64,000 nucleotides of DNA. Origin: Cysteiniphilum halobium. GTDB lineage: Bacteria > Pseudomonadota > Gammaproteobacteria > Francisellales > Francisellaceae. The notes under the pieces are model-generated. The model saw only the letters and a list, made by a program, of their open reading frames with translations, had not been told where the DNA came from and ran no database searches. Made by a program: the position numbers and the translations under genes. This document shows, in pieces, positions 1-8,574 of the stretch. Positions within the stretch are counted from its first letter, which is position 1. Each line of letters begins with the position of its first letter. The DNA is taken from assembly GCF_003574425.1 (NCBI RefSeq), contig NZ_KZ984540.1, positions 25,421 through 89,420 on the forward strand. Reading direction: 5' to 3'.

Positions 1-21
1 ATGTTGAATGTTGAATGTTGG
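1..21. repeat. Heptamer tandem repeat upstream of ilvY-like gene
   Basis: Three head-to-tail copies of ATGTTGA (the last ends in G) fill the first 21 bases, directly before the GGAG ribosome binding site of the LysR-type gene. The copies place ATG triplets in successive frames (7-base spacing), so a change in copy number would shift any short upstream reading frame. The repeat may extend left of the window. Confidence 0.6.
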
Positions 22-32
22 AGTGCTGGCTT

Positions 33-911
33 ATGAATCTGAAGCGTTTAGAAGTATTTAAAACATTAGTGGAAACGCTAAGCTTTAGCAAAACTGCTGA
101 GCGCTGTTATTTAAGTCCTTCCGCAGTGACAAGAGTCATTCAAAAACTTGAAGAAACTTATGAAGCAACATTTTTTGAGCGTGATAATCGGAATGTGTCA
201 CTGACAGATGACGGTAAATGTATGTATGATTTTGCGATAAAGGTGCTTGATGCCAATGATGAACTATTTGCACTACTACATCCAGATGAGGATAAGTTAC
301 GCGGTGATATTCGTGTATTTTGTACGGTGACGGCGTCCTATGTGATTTTGCCACGGATTATTGAGGTGCTTAATGCGCGATATCCTAATGTTCAGTTGCA
401 GTTACAAACAGGGTCAATACAAAATGCGCTTAATTTGGTTACGAGTAATCAGATGGATGCCGGTATTTCATTTATTGATGATCAAAAGCTTGATGCTAGC
501 TTGTGCGCACATCCTGTGCTTATTACTAGCATGGTCTTAGTCGTATCAAAGGACAGTGATTTGCATTCTATTGATCAAATCTTGGCGCAGTATCCTTTTA
601 TTATGCCAACTCAATTTTTAAACAATAGTACTATACACAAAATGATGCAAAAAATTTCGCCACGAATATATGGCGAAGTTGATGGTAATGAAGCCATTTT
701 ATCACTTGTTTCATCTGGTGTTGGTGTCTCTGTGTTACCTAAAGTTGTCGTTGAACATAACCACTTAGCCAGTAAAATAAAAATGTTGAATATTGCTGAT
801 ATGACGCCGGTAACGGTAGCTATTGTGATGCGTAAACAGGCTTTAAAATCGCCAGTGAAGCTGAAGTTTTGGCAATTATGTCAGAGTCTGGCGTTATTGG
901 ATTATCGTTGA
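33..911 (+). CDS. ilvY: LysR-type transcriptional regulator, IlvY-like
   Basis: LysR-family DNA-binding regulator. IlvY in enterobacteria senses acetolactate-type intermediates and activates ilvC in branched-chain amino acid synthesis. The winged helix-turn-helix covers about residues 1-60 (SFSKTAERCYLSPS, then FFERDNR). The effector half keeps landmarks I associate with IlvY: GDIRVFCTVTASY near residue 90 and GNEAILSLVSSGVGVSVLP near 225-240. Total 292 residues, normal for the family. I start it at the ATG at 33 because GGAG at 20-23 lies 9 bases upstream; an in-frame ATG at 15 would add six residues. The usual divergent target, ilvC, would lie left of the window and cannot be seen. Membership of LysR is certain; the IlvY call is by recalled pattern. 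Confidence 0.8.
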   Translation: MNLKRLEVFKTLVETLSFSKTAERCYLSPSAVTRVIQKLEETYEATFFERDNRNVSLTDDGKCMYDFAIKVLDANDELFALLHPDEDKLRGDIRVFCTVTASYVILPRIIEVLNARYPNVQLQLQTGSIQNALNLVTSNQMDAGISFIDDQKLDASLCAHPVLITSMVLVVSKDSDLHSIDQILAQYPFIMPTQFLNNSTIHKMMQKISPRIYGEVDGNEAILSLVSSGVGVSVLPKVVVEHNHLASKIKMLNIADMTPVTVAIVMRKQALKSPVKLKFWQLCQSLALLDYR

Positions 912-933
912 TTAAATACTGTAAAATGATTTA

Positions 934-946
934 CCGGCGGTATATA
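934..946. repeat. Half-palindrome of the TATACCGC intergenic repeat family
   Basis: CCGGCGGTATATA here is the exact reverse complement of the 13-mer at 47770-47782. Related palindromes are at 5263-5296 and 22386-22411. All four are intergenic. Function unknown. Confidence 0.45.
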
Positions 947-988
947 CTCAACAACGAAAATTAGAATCTGGAAGGGGTTGTAAGCAAA

Positions 989-1639
989 ATGATTACATTA
1001 GATTGTCTAAATAATATGCTTGATGATAGTAAGGTCAAGATTCGTCAGGCGGCAGCGAAGTTTAATCTCACTATTGATGATGCGCAGATCAATCAATTGA
1101 TTGACTATTTATCATTGCTTAAAAAATGGAATAAAACCTATAACATGACAGCGATTACCCAATGGGATGAAATGTTGGTCAAGCATGTGTTTGATAGTAT
1201 GTCAGTGGTTTCGTTTATTAAAGGTCAACATGTTGTGGATGTCGGCAGTGGTGGTGGTTTGCCCGGAATTGTACTGGCCATTTTGTTACCTGAAGTAAAC
1301 TTTGTCCTTATTGATAGCGTCGGCAAAAAAGTGCGGTTTCTAAGCCATGTCAAGAAAGTATTAGACTTGGATAATGTCACCGCCGTGAATATTCGTGTTG
1401 AAGATTATCAGCCACTGACCTTGTTTGACACGGTCATTTCACGCGCTTTTAGCTCAATTGCTGATTTTGAGCGTTTATGTCGTCATTTATTGGCAGTTGA
1501 CGGGCAAATGATCGCAATGAAAGGTGCTGAAGTCGAACAGGATATGTTAGAAGCACTGCCGCTAAAATATGAAATCTTCGAAGTTGATGTGCCGTTATTA
1601 GATGCCTCGCGTCATGTGATTCGGATGTGGCAAGTATGA
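989..1639 (+). CDS. rsmG: 16S rRNA (guanine527-N7)-methyltransferase RsmG
   Basis: Methylates N7 of G527 in the 530 loop of 16S rRNA using S-adenosylmethionine; cytoplasmic. It has the RsmG fold order: a helical N-terminus with LSLLKKWNKTYNMTAI near residues 40-57 that is typical of the family, then the SAM-binding loop VVDVGSGGGLPGIVLA near 80-95. Length 216 residues matches the usual 200-215. The ATG at 989 has a purine-rich GGAAGGGG upstream. The stop codon overlaps the ATG of the next gene (ATGA), so the two are probably translationally coupled. In many bacteria rsmG (gidB) sits beside mnmG or parA; here that neighbourhood is absent. Confidence 0.95.
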   Translation: MITLDCLNNMLDDSKVKIRQAAAKFNLTIDDAQINQLIDYLSLLKKWNKTYNMTAITQWDEMLVKHVFDSMSVVSFIKGQHVVDVGSGGGLPGIVLAILLPEVNFVLIDSVGKKVRFLSHVKKVLDLDNVTAVNIRVEDYQPLTLFDTVISRAFSSIADFERLCRHLLAVDGQMIAMKGAEVEQDMLEALPLKYEIFEVDVPLLDASRHVIRMWQV

Positions 1640-2736
1640 GCAAAATAATAGGGCTTTTCTTTTGTGCATTGCTTGTTGTTATTGCCTATATTGTTGCGTA
1701 CTTACCATTTGCACCGTTTACGATCTATCATCAAAACTTAGCAATGCACCCATTAGAACCAATGGTGCTGTCGATTATTATTGGTGTTATCTGTGGTAAT
1801 GTCTTTTTTCGTCATAAGGTAGCAGAGTATCAACGCGAAAACTTACAAGGCGTTATCAGCTCAGCACGCTTATGGCAGAAACTTGCCCCAGGTGCTAATT
1901 TTGCCGCAAAGTCGTTTTTGCCTTTAGGTATTGTATTAATGGGGGTTAAGTTTGACTTGCTTTCTGTGCTTAAAATCTCAGGGCAAGCATTATTGATCAA
2001 TCTGATTTGTCTTCTTGTTGCTTATGTTGTTACGCTATGGTTATGTAAATGCTTAGGTGTTGATGAGAAGATGTCATCGCTGATTACGATTGGTACGGCG
2101 ATATGCGGAGGTTCCGCGATTGTCGCCGCAGCACCTGTTGTTAAAGCCAATCAAACGCAAGTGGCGATTGCGATGACGATTGTGTCTTTATACGGCTTAA
2201 TCGCTATTTTTGTCTTGCCGCTATTTGGGCACATCTTTGGTTTAAGTGAGTTTCAATTTGGCGTGTGGGCGGGGACATCAATCCAAGCCATCCCGCAAGT
2301 TGTGGCTGCAGGCTTTGCCTTTGGCGCGATTGCAGGACAAACAGCAACAATTGTTAAAATGGTTAGGATTTTATTACTTGCACCGATGGTGATGTTAATC
2401 GGTATTAGACACAATAAAGCAAATAAAGGTGATGGCCAGGTGCAAAACAAAGTTGCTTGGCATAAATATTTTCCCAAGTTTATTTTATATTTTTTGGTGA
2501 TGATTGTTCTTAATACATTGGGGTTGTTTACTCTGTTAGACCGATTAACTGATTTACCAATTAGCCACTATATTGCTGAAATCTCAGCTTTTTTTATGGC
2601 GATGGCGATGGTTGGTGTCGGCTTAAATACCGATTTAGTTGTTTTGCTTAAATCAGGTGGTAAGCCGTTATTGGCCGGTGGCTTGGCAATGCTTATTCTG
2701 CTTGTATTATCTCTGGGGTTGATTATTGTGTTGTGA
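1636..2736 (+). CDS. YeiH-family putative sulfate/anion exporter (UPF0324)
   Basis: Polytopic inner-membrane protein of the conserved YeiH/UPF0324 family, 366 residues, about ten hydrophobic segments. Family hallmarks visible are KSFLPLGIVLMGVKF near residue 95, the glycine-rich GTAICGGSAIVAAAPVV near 155-172, and GTSIQAIPQVVAAG near 215. The first ATG that follows the overlap with rsmG (ATGA at 1636) is chosen; a GTG three codons earlier is possible. The tail overlaps the convergent GGDEF/EAL gene by about 30 bases. Members are often annotated as sulfate exporters on slender evidence, so the substrate is uncertain. Confidence 0.85.
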   Translation: MSKIIGLFFCALLVVIAYIVAYLPFAPFTIYHQNLAMHPLEPMVLSIIIGVICGNVFFRHKVAEYQRENLQGVISSARLWQKLAPGANFAAKSFLPLGIVLMGVKFDLLSVLKISGQALLINLICLLVAYVVTLWLCKCLGVDEKMSSLITIGTAICGGSAIVAAAPVVKANQTQVAIAMTIVSLYGLIAIFVLPLFGHIFGLSEFQFGVWAGTSIQAIPQVVAAGFAFGAIAGQTATIVKMVRILLLAPMVMLIGIRHNKANKGDGQVQNKVAWHKYFPKFILYFLVMIVLNTLGLFTLLDRLTDLPISHYIAEISAFFMAMAMVGVGLNTDLVVLLKSGGKPLLAGGLAMLILLVLSLGLIIVL

Positions 2737-4662
2737 CCAGTTCTCAGTGAAGGTTTGAATCAGTTCTTTAATCGGCATTGGTCGATAGAAATAATAACCT
2801 TGAATGCAAGTACAACCTAACTCAATTAGTTTATTCACTTGTTCTTTTGTCTCAGCACCTTCTGCAATCAGGTTGATATTGAGCTCTTTGGCTAATAGCA
2901 CAATTGCTTTAACTGCGCCAATGACGGGTTGATTGTGTGGTTGATCAAGGCGTTGGGTGAAGCTTTTGTCGATCTTAATGGTGTTAAAACTGTAGTTGAT
3001 AAAACGATTCAGTGAAGAGTATTGCGTACCAAAATCATCCATCGATAACCCAATATTATGCATCTTCAGCTGTGTAAACATTTGATTCATGTTTAGTGTG
3101 TTTCCTTCTAAGTGCTGTACCAGTTGCGATTCGGTAATTTCAAACTCAATATTGAGCCACTTGGGAATTGGATGTTGTTTGATCTGTTCAATCAATGATT
3201 GCATGTGTGCTGGAAAGTTATAAACAATGGGGGAAATATTAAGTGTCAGTTTGAAATGTTTAGAAGGGGTTAAATCCAACAAACAAAAATAGCATAACAC
3301 TTCATTCACAACGTAATAATTGAGTTTATCGGCAAGCCCCATGCGCTCAACAATTGGAATAAAGATATCCGGACGAATAGTACCAAGCTCAGGATGATTT
3401 AAGCGGATAAGGCTCTCACAGCCAATGATTATGCCACTTTGTCCATCGACAAGCGGCTGAAAATGAAAGTAAAAAGATTTCTGTGCAAAAGCTTCATACA
3501 TGTAATTTTCGAGCGTTTGCGCAGTATGATAGAAGTTATTAATAGTTTCATCATAAATAACATATTCTCTCTTGTGCGTTTTTGCATAAAATAAAGCCAA
3601 GTCAGCGCGACGCAAATTTAATGTGTAATGCAGTTGTGAAGTAAATGGTGCTATTCCCAGCGTTGTAGTAATGCTTAGTGTTTTGTAGTCTATGCTATAG
3701 TTTTGTTGCATGTGTTGTTGTAGTTTCTTGCCAAGTGCCTGAATATCATCGTCCACGGGCAGTGTTATAAGGATGCTAAATTCATTGCCACCGGTGCGTG
3801 CGACAATGCTTTTCTTAGGCACAACTTGAACTAAGCGCTGTGAAAAAGCAATCAGTAGCTTGTCACCAGTATCATGTGAGTATGTATCATTGATGCGGGA
3901 GAACTGGCGAATATCGATCATTAAGATATAGTGATGATGCTTTGCGATGGGGAGTAGCTTCTTAACGATATCCAAAAAAGCTCTGCGATTATAAATTTCA
4001 GTCAGACTATCTGTCATTGCGAGCTTTTCTAAAAGCACGGCTTTTTTGCTCAGTAATGCATTGCGGTCATTGACATGTTGTAATAAGCGCGACGTTAAGC
4101 GACGCATTGAAATAATAACAAAACTAATAAATAACAAACTAAATATCATTAAGCCAATTAATAACAACCAGGAGTAGATAGAGTCGATGTAAGTCATCAA
4201 TTGGTTATGATTATTGTGCCAAAGAATGATATGCAGGCAGGTGATGATCGCAACGGCAATAAGTATTGTGCTTGAGAAAATAAGTGCGGTTTTTTCTGCA
4301 TAGAAACTCAAGGCATAAACGATAGCAAGACCGTAGATAATGCTCACTGGCGATAGTAAACCATAAAACAAATAATCATTAACAATTGCAATCACTGCAA
4401 CAAGCAGAATGATATGTGATTTAGTTTGATTATGTAGTCTGGTACGATAAAACATCAAAATAACTAAAGCAAAACTTAAAAATAAATCTAAGATGTATTT
4501 GAGTGACCAACCGCTATCAAAAGCACGAAATAGCGAAAGTGTGCTTAATAAAATCGATGAAATAGCAATTAAGATAAGCATAGCATTGATCAGACGCGTA
4601 TGCGCCTTTAAGGTGATGACTTCCTCAAATGTGCCTTTTGGGCGAGTAATGTGTTTTGCCAT
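2707..4662 (-). CDS. Membrane GGDEF/EAL protein, probable c-di-GMP phosphodiesterase
   Basis: 651-residue signalling protein. Residues about 25-190 hold roughly six membrane segments, followed by a short coiled linker, a GGDEF domain (about 218-370) and an EAL domain (about 390-640). The GGDEF signature reads GGNEF at residues 291-295, so the metal-binding acidic residue is replaced and cyclase activity is doubtful. The EAL motif reads ESL at 416-418 but the metal and catalytic set is kept: NISP, FEITES, DDFGTQYSS, KIDKSF, EGAETKEQ and QGYYFYRP. The natural reading is a c-di-GMP phosphodiesterase whose GGDEF part is structural or senses GTP. The next c-di-GMP-relevant structure is the pilus locus 3 kb away, but no direct link is visible. 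Confidence 0.88.
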   Translation of the reverse strand: MAKHITRPKGTFEEVITLKAHTRLINAMLILIAISSILLSTLSLFRAFDSGWSLKYILDLFLSFALVILMFYRTRLHNQTKSHIILLVAVIAIVNDYLFYGLLSPVSIIYGLAIVYALSFYAEKTALIFSSTILIAVAIITCLHIILWHNNHNQLMTYIDSIYSWLLLIGLMIFSLLFISFVIISMRRLTSRLLQHVNDRNALLSKKAVLLEKLAMTDSLTEIYNRRAFLDIVKKLLPIAKHHHYILMIDIRQFSRINDTYSHDTGDKLLIAFSQRLVQVVPKKSIVARTGGNEFSILITLPVDDDIQALGKKLQQHMQQNYSIDYKTLSITTTLGIAPFTSQLHYTLNLRRADLALFYAKTHKREYVIYDETINNFYHTAQTLENYMYEAFAQKSFYFHFQPLVDGQSGIIIGCESLIRLNHPELGTIRPDIFIPIVERMGLADKLNYYVVNEVLCYFCLLDLTPSKHFKLTLNISPIVYNFPAHMQSLIEQIKQHPIPKWLNIEFEITESQLVQHLEGNTLNMNQMFTQLKMHNIGLSMDDFGTQYSSLNRFINYSFNTIKIDKSFTQRLDQPHNQPVIGAVKAIVLLAKELNINLIAEGAETKEQVNKLIELGCTCIQGYYFYRPMPIKELIQTFTENWSQHNNQPQR

Positions 4663-4767
4663 AAATTATCCTTACTGTGTTCCATCGAGAACTCATGTTG
4701 AGTATAGATTAATAATCGTTTAAATCAGTAATCGCCAGTCAAAGTTTAATAAAAAAATAATTAGCGC

Positions 4768-4796
4768 TATCACATTATCTGGTGATTGGGTATAAT
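4768..4796 (+). promoter_or_regulatory. Candidate sigma-70 promoter for nusB
   Basis: A perfect -10 hexamer TATAAT lies at 4791-4796, 46 bases before the nusB ATG, in the gap between nusB and the divergent GGDEF/EAL gene. The -35 at 17-base spacing (TATCAC, 4768-4773) is poor, so only the -10 is convincing. Confidence 0.5.
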
Positions 4797-4842
4797 TTGC
4801 GATCGTATTTTAACGGAGCTAGCATTTTTTAAGGTTTTGCCA

Positions 4843-5262
4843 ATGTCACTAAAAGTCAAAGAGCGCAGACGTGCGCGTTTCCATGCCGTGCAGGCTTTAT
4901 ATCAGCAATCATTGGCAAATACGCAAGTCAATGAGTTGAAACTTCAGTTTTATGCCGACAATATTGATCGTCATCCTGTAGAGTGGGATTTTTTCTATCG
5001 CTTAATCGATGGTGTTGATCAAAATAAAGAAATGATCGATCAGAAAATTAATCATTATGCGACTAATGATTTGGCGTCAATCAATCCCATTGATTTGGCG
5101 ATTCTACGTTTAGGTGCTTATGAGTTAATCGATTGCTTAGATGTACCTTATCAGGTGGTTTTAAACGAATACGTTGATCAGGCGAAAGAGTTAGGCACCA
5201 AAGAGGGTCATCGTTTTGTCAATGGACTCTTAGATAAAATTGCTAAAGAAATGAGAAAGTAA
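4843..5262 (+). CDS. nusB: Transcription antitermination protein NusB
   Basis: RNA-binding antitermination factor that with NusE/S10 binds boxA of rRNA operons. The all-helical 139-residue protein starts with the arginine-rich RERRRAR-type segment (KERRRARFHAVQALYQQ) and ends with the conserved LGTKEGHRFVNGLLDKIA block, which is diagnostic. I start it at the ATG at 4843, preceded by AAGG with 8-base spacing; extending upstream to 4786 adds residues unlike any NusB and would run through the -10 at 4791. It stands alone here, without the usual ribH or ribE neighbour. Confidence 0.95.
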   Translation: MSLKVKERRRARFHAVQALYQQSLANTQVNELKLQFYADNIDRHPVEWDFFYRLIDGVDQNKEMIDQKINHYATNDLASINPIDLAILRLGAYELIDCLDVPYQVVLNEYVDQAKELGTKEGHRFVNGLLDKIAKEMRK

Positions 5263-5296
5263 TATACCGCCTGCAAAATGGCTTACAAGCGGTATA
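5263..5296. repeat. Palindromic TATACCGC element after nusB
   Basis: TATACCGC at 5263-5270 is exactly mirrored by GCGGTATA at 5289-5296 around an 18-base spacer, starting immediately after the nusB stop. There is no following T-run, so it is not a classical terminator. Related copies are at 934, 22386 and 47770. Confidence 0.6.
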
Positions 5297-5392
5297 AATA
5301 CCCTATGAGTGGTGTATGCCACTGTAAAATATCACCTGATATGTATATAATATTTTGAGCTTCAAATGCTTCAAATATAGGTTATAGAAACG

Positions 5393-7120
5393 ATGGGAAA
5401 AAAGCTAAACCGCCTTCGCTGGCAAATGGATCGCGTATTTTGGTGTGATTTGCTGTTGATAACAATCATTATGGCGATTGCCTTGTGTCTTTATGGTGTG
5501 CCAGTACTTTTCACACCTGATGAGGGCCGTTATGCTGAAATTGCGCGTGAAATGGTGGTCAATCATCAATACATCGTACCGCACTTGGATGGAGTGATTT
5601 ATTTTGAAAAGCCGCCGATGATTTATTGGTTAACGGCGTTATCCTTAAAAATCTTTGGCTTTAATATCTGGGCAGCACGTCTGCCTAATCCTGTGTTATC
5701 CATTATTGGCGTGTGTTTTGTTTATATTGTTTGTCGTATTGTCTATCAAAAGCGCCGCGTATCACTGTGGGCGGCATTGATTACTGGGACGTCAATTTTA
5801 TATTTAGGCGGGGGGCGTTATTTAAACCTTGATGCTGGTGTTGCCTTTTTCCTAACGGTGACTATGCTATCGTTCTGGGCGTCAAGACAATATCGTCAAA
5901 CAAGCTGGCAAGCCAATGTATGGTTATTGAATGCCTTTATTTTTTCAGGGCTTGCAGTGATGACCAAAGGGTTAATTGGTATTGTTTTTCCGATGATGAT
6001 TATCGGCTTATGGGCGCTTATCATTGGTAAGTATCGTCTGTTATTGGATTATCGTTTATATCTAGGTTTAGTCATCGTCCTTATTATCTCAGTGCCTTGG
6101 ATTGTTGCAGTTAATCATCAGCATCCTGAGTTTTTCCATTACTATGTTATTGTCCAGCAAATCTTGCGTTATGCTACAGATGACCAGGGACGACAAATGA
6201 GCAAATTCGTTTATTTTGGTATTTTTATTGTTGGCTTTTTCCCTTGGTTTGGTTTCTTACCACAAGTATTTAAATCGGTATTAACTAAGTTTAAAATGCG
6301 TAAGCGGCATGAGAATGAGTGGTTTTTGTTTGTCTGGGGTATGGCAATTTTGCTGTTTTTTGCTTTTTCGAAATCGATTTTAATGGGTTATTTAATTCCG
6401 ATAGTAACTCCCATTGCCATCTTAATCGCGCGACGCATTGACAAGATACTTAATGCATCTACATTACCTAAGTCAACCAAGGCGAGCGTTATTGTTGCTT
6501 TGGTGTTTTTTATTATCATTGCCTGTGCTTTTGTGATCTTGCCATTTATTCCTAAGTTTGCGATGTTCTTTAGTGAGATTGCAGGCTTTTATTGGCCAGC
6601 GGCACTCGTATCTCTTATGACTGCAATTGCTGGATTTATTTATTTAAAGCGTAATAACCTTAAAGCCATTATGTTATGGTTTGTATGTGCGATGATGATT
6701 ATTTTGAATTTAGGTTGGTCAGGTTCGCAGTATTTTGCACAGAAAAGCGTGCGTCCACTGACGCATATTGTCGCGCCCTTACTGAAAACATATCCGCATG
6801 CAGTTGTTGCAAATTATGGTGGTTATTACTATGACGCACAGTTTTATTTAGATCGTTTGACATGGATTGTTGCCAATGAAGGCGAGCTTGCAAATACTGC
6901 AAAGCTACCAAACTCAGGTGCTGAGAAGACACTAAGAACTGCAGCGCAATTCTGGCCAGTATGGCAAAGTAATCGCCGTGTTTTTGTATTTACTGATGAG
7001 AATAACTACAATGCGTACTTTAAAGCAGGACAACCTTATCAAGGATATTTATTAGCAGAAACGCCAAAGCGCTTTTTATTGACTAATCATCCATTAGCAG
7101 AAGCAGCGCTTATGCGCTAA
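5393..7120 (+). CDS. ArnT/PMT-family lipid-linked sugar glycosyltransferase
   Basis: Integral membrane glycosyltransferase of the ArnT/PMT superfamily (GT83/GT39-like), 575 residues with about twelve hydrophobic segments. It uses polyprenyl-phosphate sugars on the periplasmic face, usually to modify lipid A. The diagnostic first-loop motif FTPDEGRYAEIAREM is near residues 38-52, followed by YFEKPPMIYWL near 70, both characteristic of ArnT. The C-terminal part (about 450-575) is a soluble periplasmic domain. The donor sugar cannot be read from sequence: ArnT uses aminoarabinose, and relatives in other bacteria add galactosamine. It is a single-gene unit with an unremarkable ribosome binding site. 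Confidence 0.85.
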   Translation: MGKKLNRLRWQMDRVFWCDLLLITIIMAIALCLYGVPVLFTPDEGRYAEIAREMVVNHQYIVPHLDGVIYFEKPPMIYWLTALSLKIFGFNIWAARLPNPVLSIIGVCFVYIVCRIVYQKRRVSLWAALITGTSILYLGGGRYLNLDAGVAFFLTVTMLSFWASRQYRQTSWQANVWLLNAFIFSGLAVMTKGLIGIVFPMMIIGLWALIIGKYRLLLDYRLYLGLVIVLIISVPWIVAVNHQHPEFFHYYVIVQQILRYATDDQGRQMSKFVYFGIFIVGFFPWFGFLPQVFKSVLTKFKMRKRHENEWFLFVWGMAILLFFAFSKSILMGYLIPIVTPIAILIARRIDKILNASTLPKSTKASVIVALVFFIIIACAFVILPFIPKFAMFFSEIAGFYWPAALVSLMTAIAGFIYLKRNNLKAIMLWFVCAMMIILNLGWSGSQYFAQKSVRPLTHIVAPLLKTYPHAVVANYGGYYYDAQFYLDRLTWIVANEGELANTAKLPNSGAEKTLRTAAQFWPVWQSNRRVFVFTDENNYNAYFKAGQPYQGYLLAETPKRFLLTNHPLAEAALMR

Positions 7121-7558
7121 AAATATGCTGATCAATAGAAATTTGCCTACAATTTTAGAAATTTTACTAAAACTTTCCATCATAATTGTGAATTAAAATG
7201 CATAGAAATCCTTTGGAATGACTACAATCCAGAGATTGAAGCGGACATAAGGTTTCATTATTTTACACTTGCGTATATTTTAAGTTTCTTGTAATGCGCA
7301 AAAAACCTGTATAAAGTCTTCGGGTAAGAGGGGTTACCAAGATTTCATTTCAAAAATTTCATATAGATGAGTTTTATTCTTAGGAAATTTAAGAAATAAG
7401 AAATTGATAGATGAGAAAGGGGAAGATATGAGAGTTAAGCAAGTGGGGTCTGCACCTATAAGTGGGAGTTATCAAGATTGTATTTCAAAAATTCCATATA
7501 AATGATTTTATTACTAGGAAATAAGATAAGAAATTAAAATAGAAAAAAGGGGAGATAT
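7121..7558. other. 438-base intergenic leader of the pilus locus
   Basis: No convincing gene longer than 25 codons is present. The left part (7121-7315) is AT-rich without clear structure. From about 7316 onward the sequence consists of an imperfect tandem duplication of the leader and start of the following gene, described separately. A promoter for the pilus operon is expected here, but I cannot assign one with confidence. Confidence 0.6.
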
Positions 7559-7578
7559 ATGAAGGTTAAGTTGGCGGG
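7316..7578 (+). repeat. Imperfect tandem duplication of the pilus leader
   Basis: Two copies of a unit of about 131 bases: roughly 7316-7447 and 7448-7578. Matching blocks are GTCTtCGGGTAAGAGGGG / GTCTgCACCTATAAGTGGG, CAAGATTtCATTTCAAAAAT / CAAGATTgTATTTCAAAAAT, TAGGAAAT, and the Shine-Dalgarno plus start codon (AAAGGGGAAGATATG at 7416-7430; AAAAGGGGAGATATATG at 7545-7561). The two ATGs are exactly 131 bases apart. Copy 1 no longer opens the long frame; it encodes only a 25-codon ORF ending at 7505. Confidence 0.8.
7428..7505 (+). pseudogene. 25-codon leader ORF, remnant of duplicated gene start
   Basis: It begins with ATG and MRVK, matching the MKVK start of the intact gene 131 bases downstream, and carries a good ribosome binding site (GGGGAAG). 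The frame then diverges and stops within the second leader copy. It is most simply the decayed 5' end of a duplicated gene. It could still be translated as a leader peptide; nothing in its composition suggests a specific attenuation function. Confidence 0.45.
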
Positions 7579-8473
7579 AGTTGTACTTGCAGGGGTGAGT
7601 CTGTTTAATTTAGGGTTCGCATCTGATTCTAACTTATATAAATTTACAGCAGATTACCAAACTGGATATGGTCAACAAAGCCTATCTGGCGTGTGCAATA
7701 TGAGTGGTGAGTGCAAGCTTAATCTTGGTGGAATGACGTTAAGACAACAACAGGAAGTATTTATACTTTTGAGTAATTATTTTAATTGTTCTGGAAAAGG
7801 GGCGCAATACTGTCAAGCAGTTAGAAAAATAAGCGAAAAAGCGATTAAACCTGATGCTAGTGAGCATGAGCATGTTCACGCTGAGGCTGCTGTGGCAAAG
7901 CAAGAATCAACAGATAGCAATCATTTATCGCATGATATCAAAGCCAAAAAAATAAAAAATTCAGCAAGTAATAACAAAGAAATCAATGGAAAAAGTGTAA
8001 TAAAGGCTTTAGCGCATGGGGATGATAACCATTCAAACCCTATAGCAGCAGGTAATGCTCCAGCTGAAAAAGATCCCGTTAACAGTAAAAAAATCATTAC
8101 AGTTGATCAAGATTATCACGCTAAAATTGACAAACAGGCTGCCTCTGGCAAAAGCATCAATCCTAAAGACGCCAACACAGCATCTGTAGGGGGTACGGTA
8201 GCCGATAACAAGACAGTTTCAACATCATCTGAAGACTATTTGTATAGTCTAAAAATCCAGCCAGATAATACATTATTATTTAATTTAAAAAGACTTGCTG
8301 AGTTATTTGGTTGGCATTTGATCGTTCAAGGAGGTAAAGATGTCAACATTACTTCTGAATTCACAATCAAGGCAAATACTTTACAAGATGCACTCAATAA
8401 GCTTATAGCTCAAGGTTATCCGATTGAAGCTTCAATGTATAAAAACAAAGTGCTCGTTGTTAAGATAGGTTGA
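7559..8473 (+). CDS. Exported protein with TcpQ-like C-terminal domain (PilL-like)
   Basis: 304-residue periplasmic protein opening the type IVb pilus operon. A signal peptide spans about residues 1-21 (hydrophobic VVLAGVSLFNLGFA). The middle (about 95-220) is low-complexity, rich in Lys, Ala, Asp and His, and probably unstructured. The C-terminal 80 residues (LFNLKRLAELFGWHLIV ... DALNKLIAQGYPIEASMY ... VLVVKIG) resemble the TcpQ C-terminal / secretin-associated domain found in PilL of R64-type pili and TcpQ of the toxin-coregulated pilus, thought to help the secretin assemble. Start chosen at the ATG with GGGGAG 6-7 bases upstream. Its 5' region is duplicated upstream. Confidence 0.7.
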   Translation: MKVKLAGVVLAGVSLFNLGFASDSNLYKFTADYQTGYGQQSLSGVCNMSGECKLNLGGMTLRQQQEVFILLSNYFNCSGKGAQYCQAVRKISEKAIKPDASEHEHVHAEAAVAKQESTDSNHLSHDIKAKKIKNSASNNKEINGKSVIKALAHGDDNHSNPIAAGNAPAEKDPVNSKKIITVDQDYHAKIDKQAASGKSINPKDANTASVGGTVADNKTVSTSSEDYLYSLKIQPDNTLLFNLKRLAELFGWHLIVQGGKDVNITSEFTIKANTLQDALNKLIAQGYPIEASMYKNKVLVVKIG

Positions 8474-8574
8474 TATTTTAATCTAAATATTAATTGGCTT
8501 AATAATAGTAATCAATAGTGGTCTTGTTTTTGGGGCTGAATAAAATTTTTATAATTTTAATTTGTGGGTGAGTT

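Noticed and set aside
2707-4662. Calling the GGDEF/EAL protein a diguanylate cyclase
   Set aside because: The signature is GGNEF, lacking the required acidic residue; the EAL half is the intact one.
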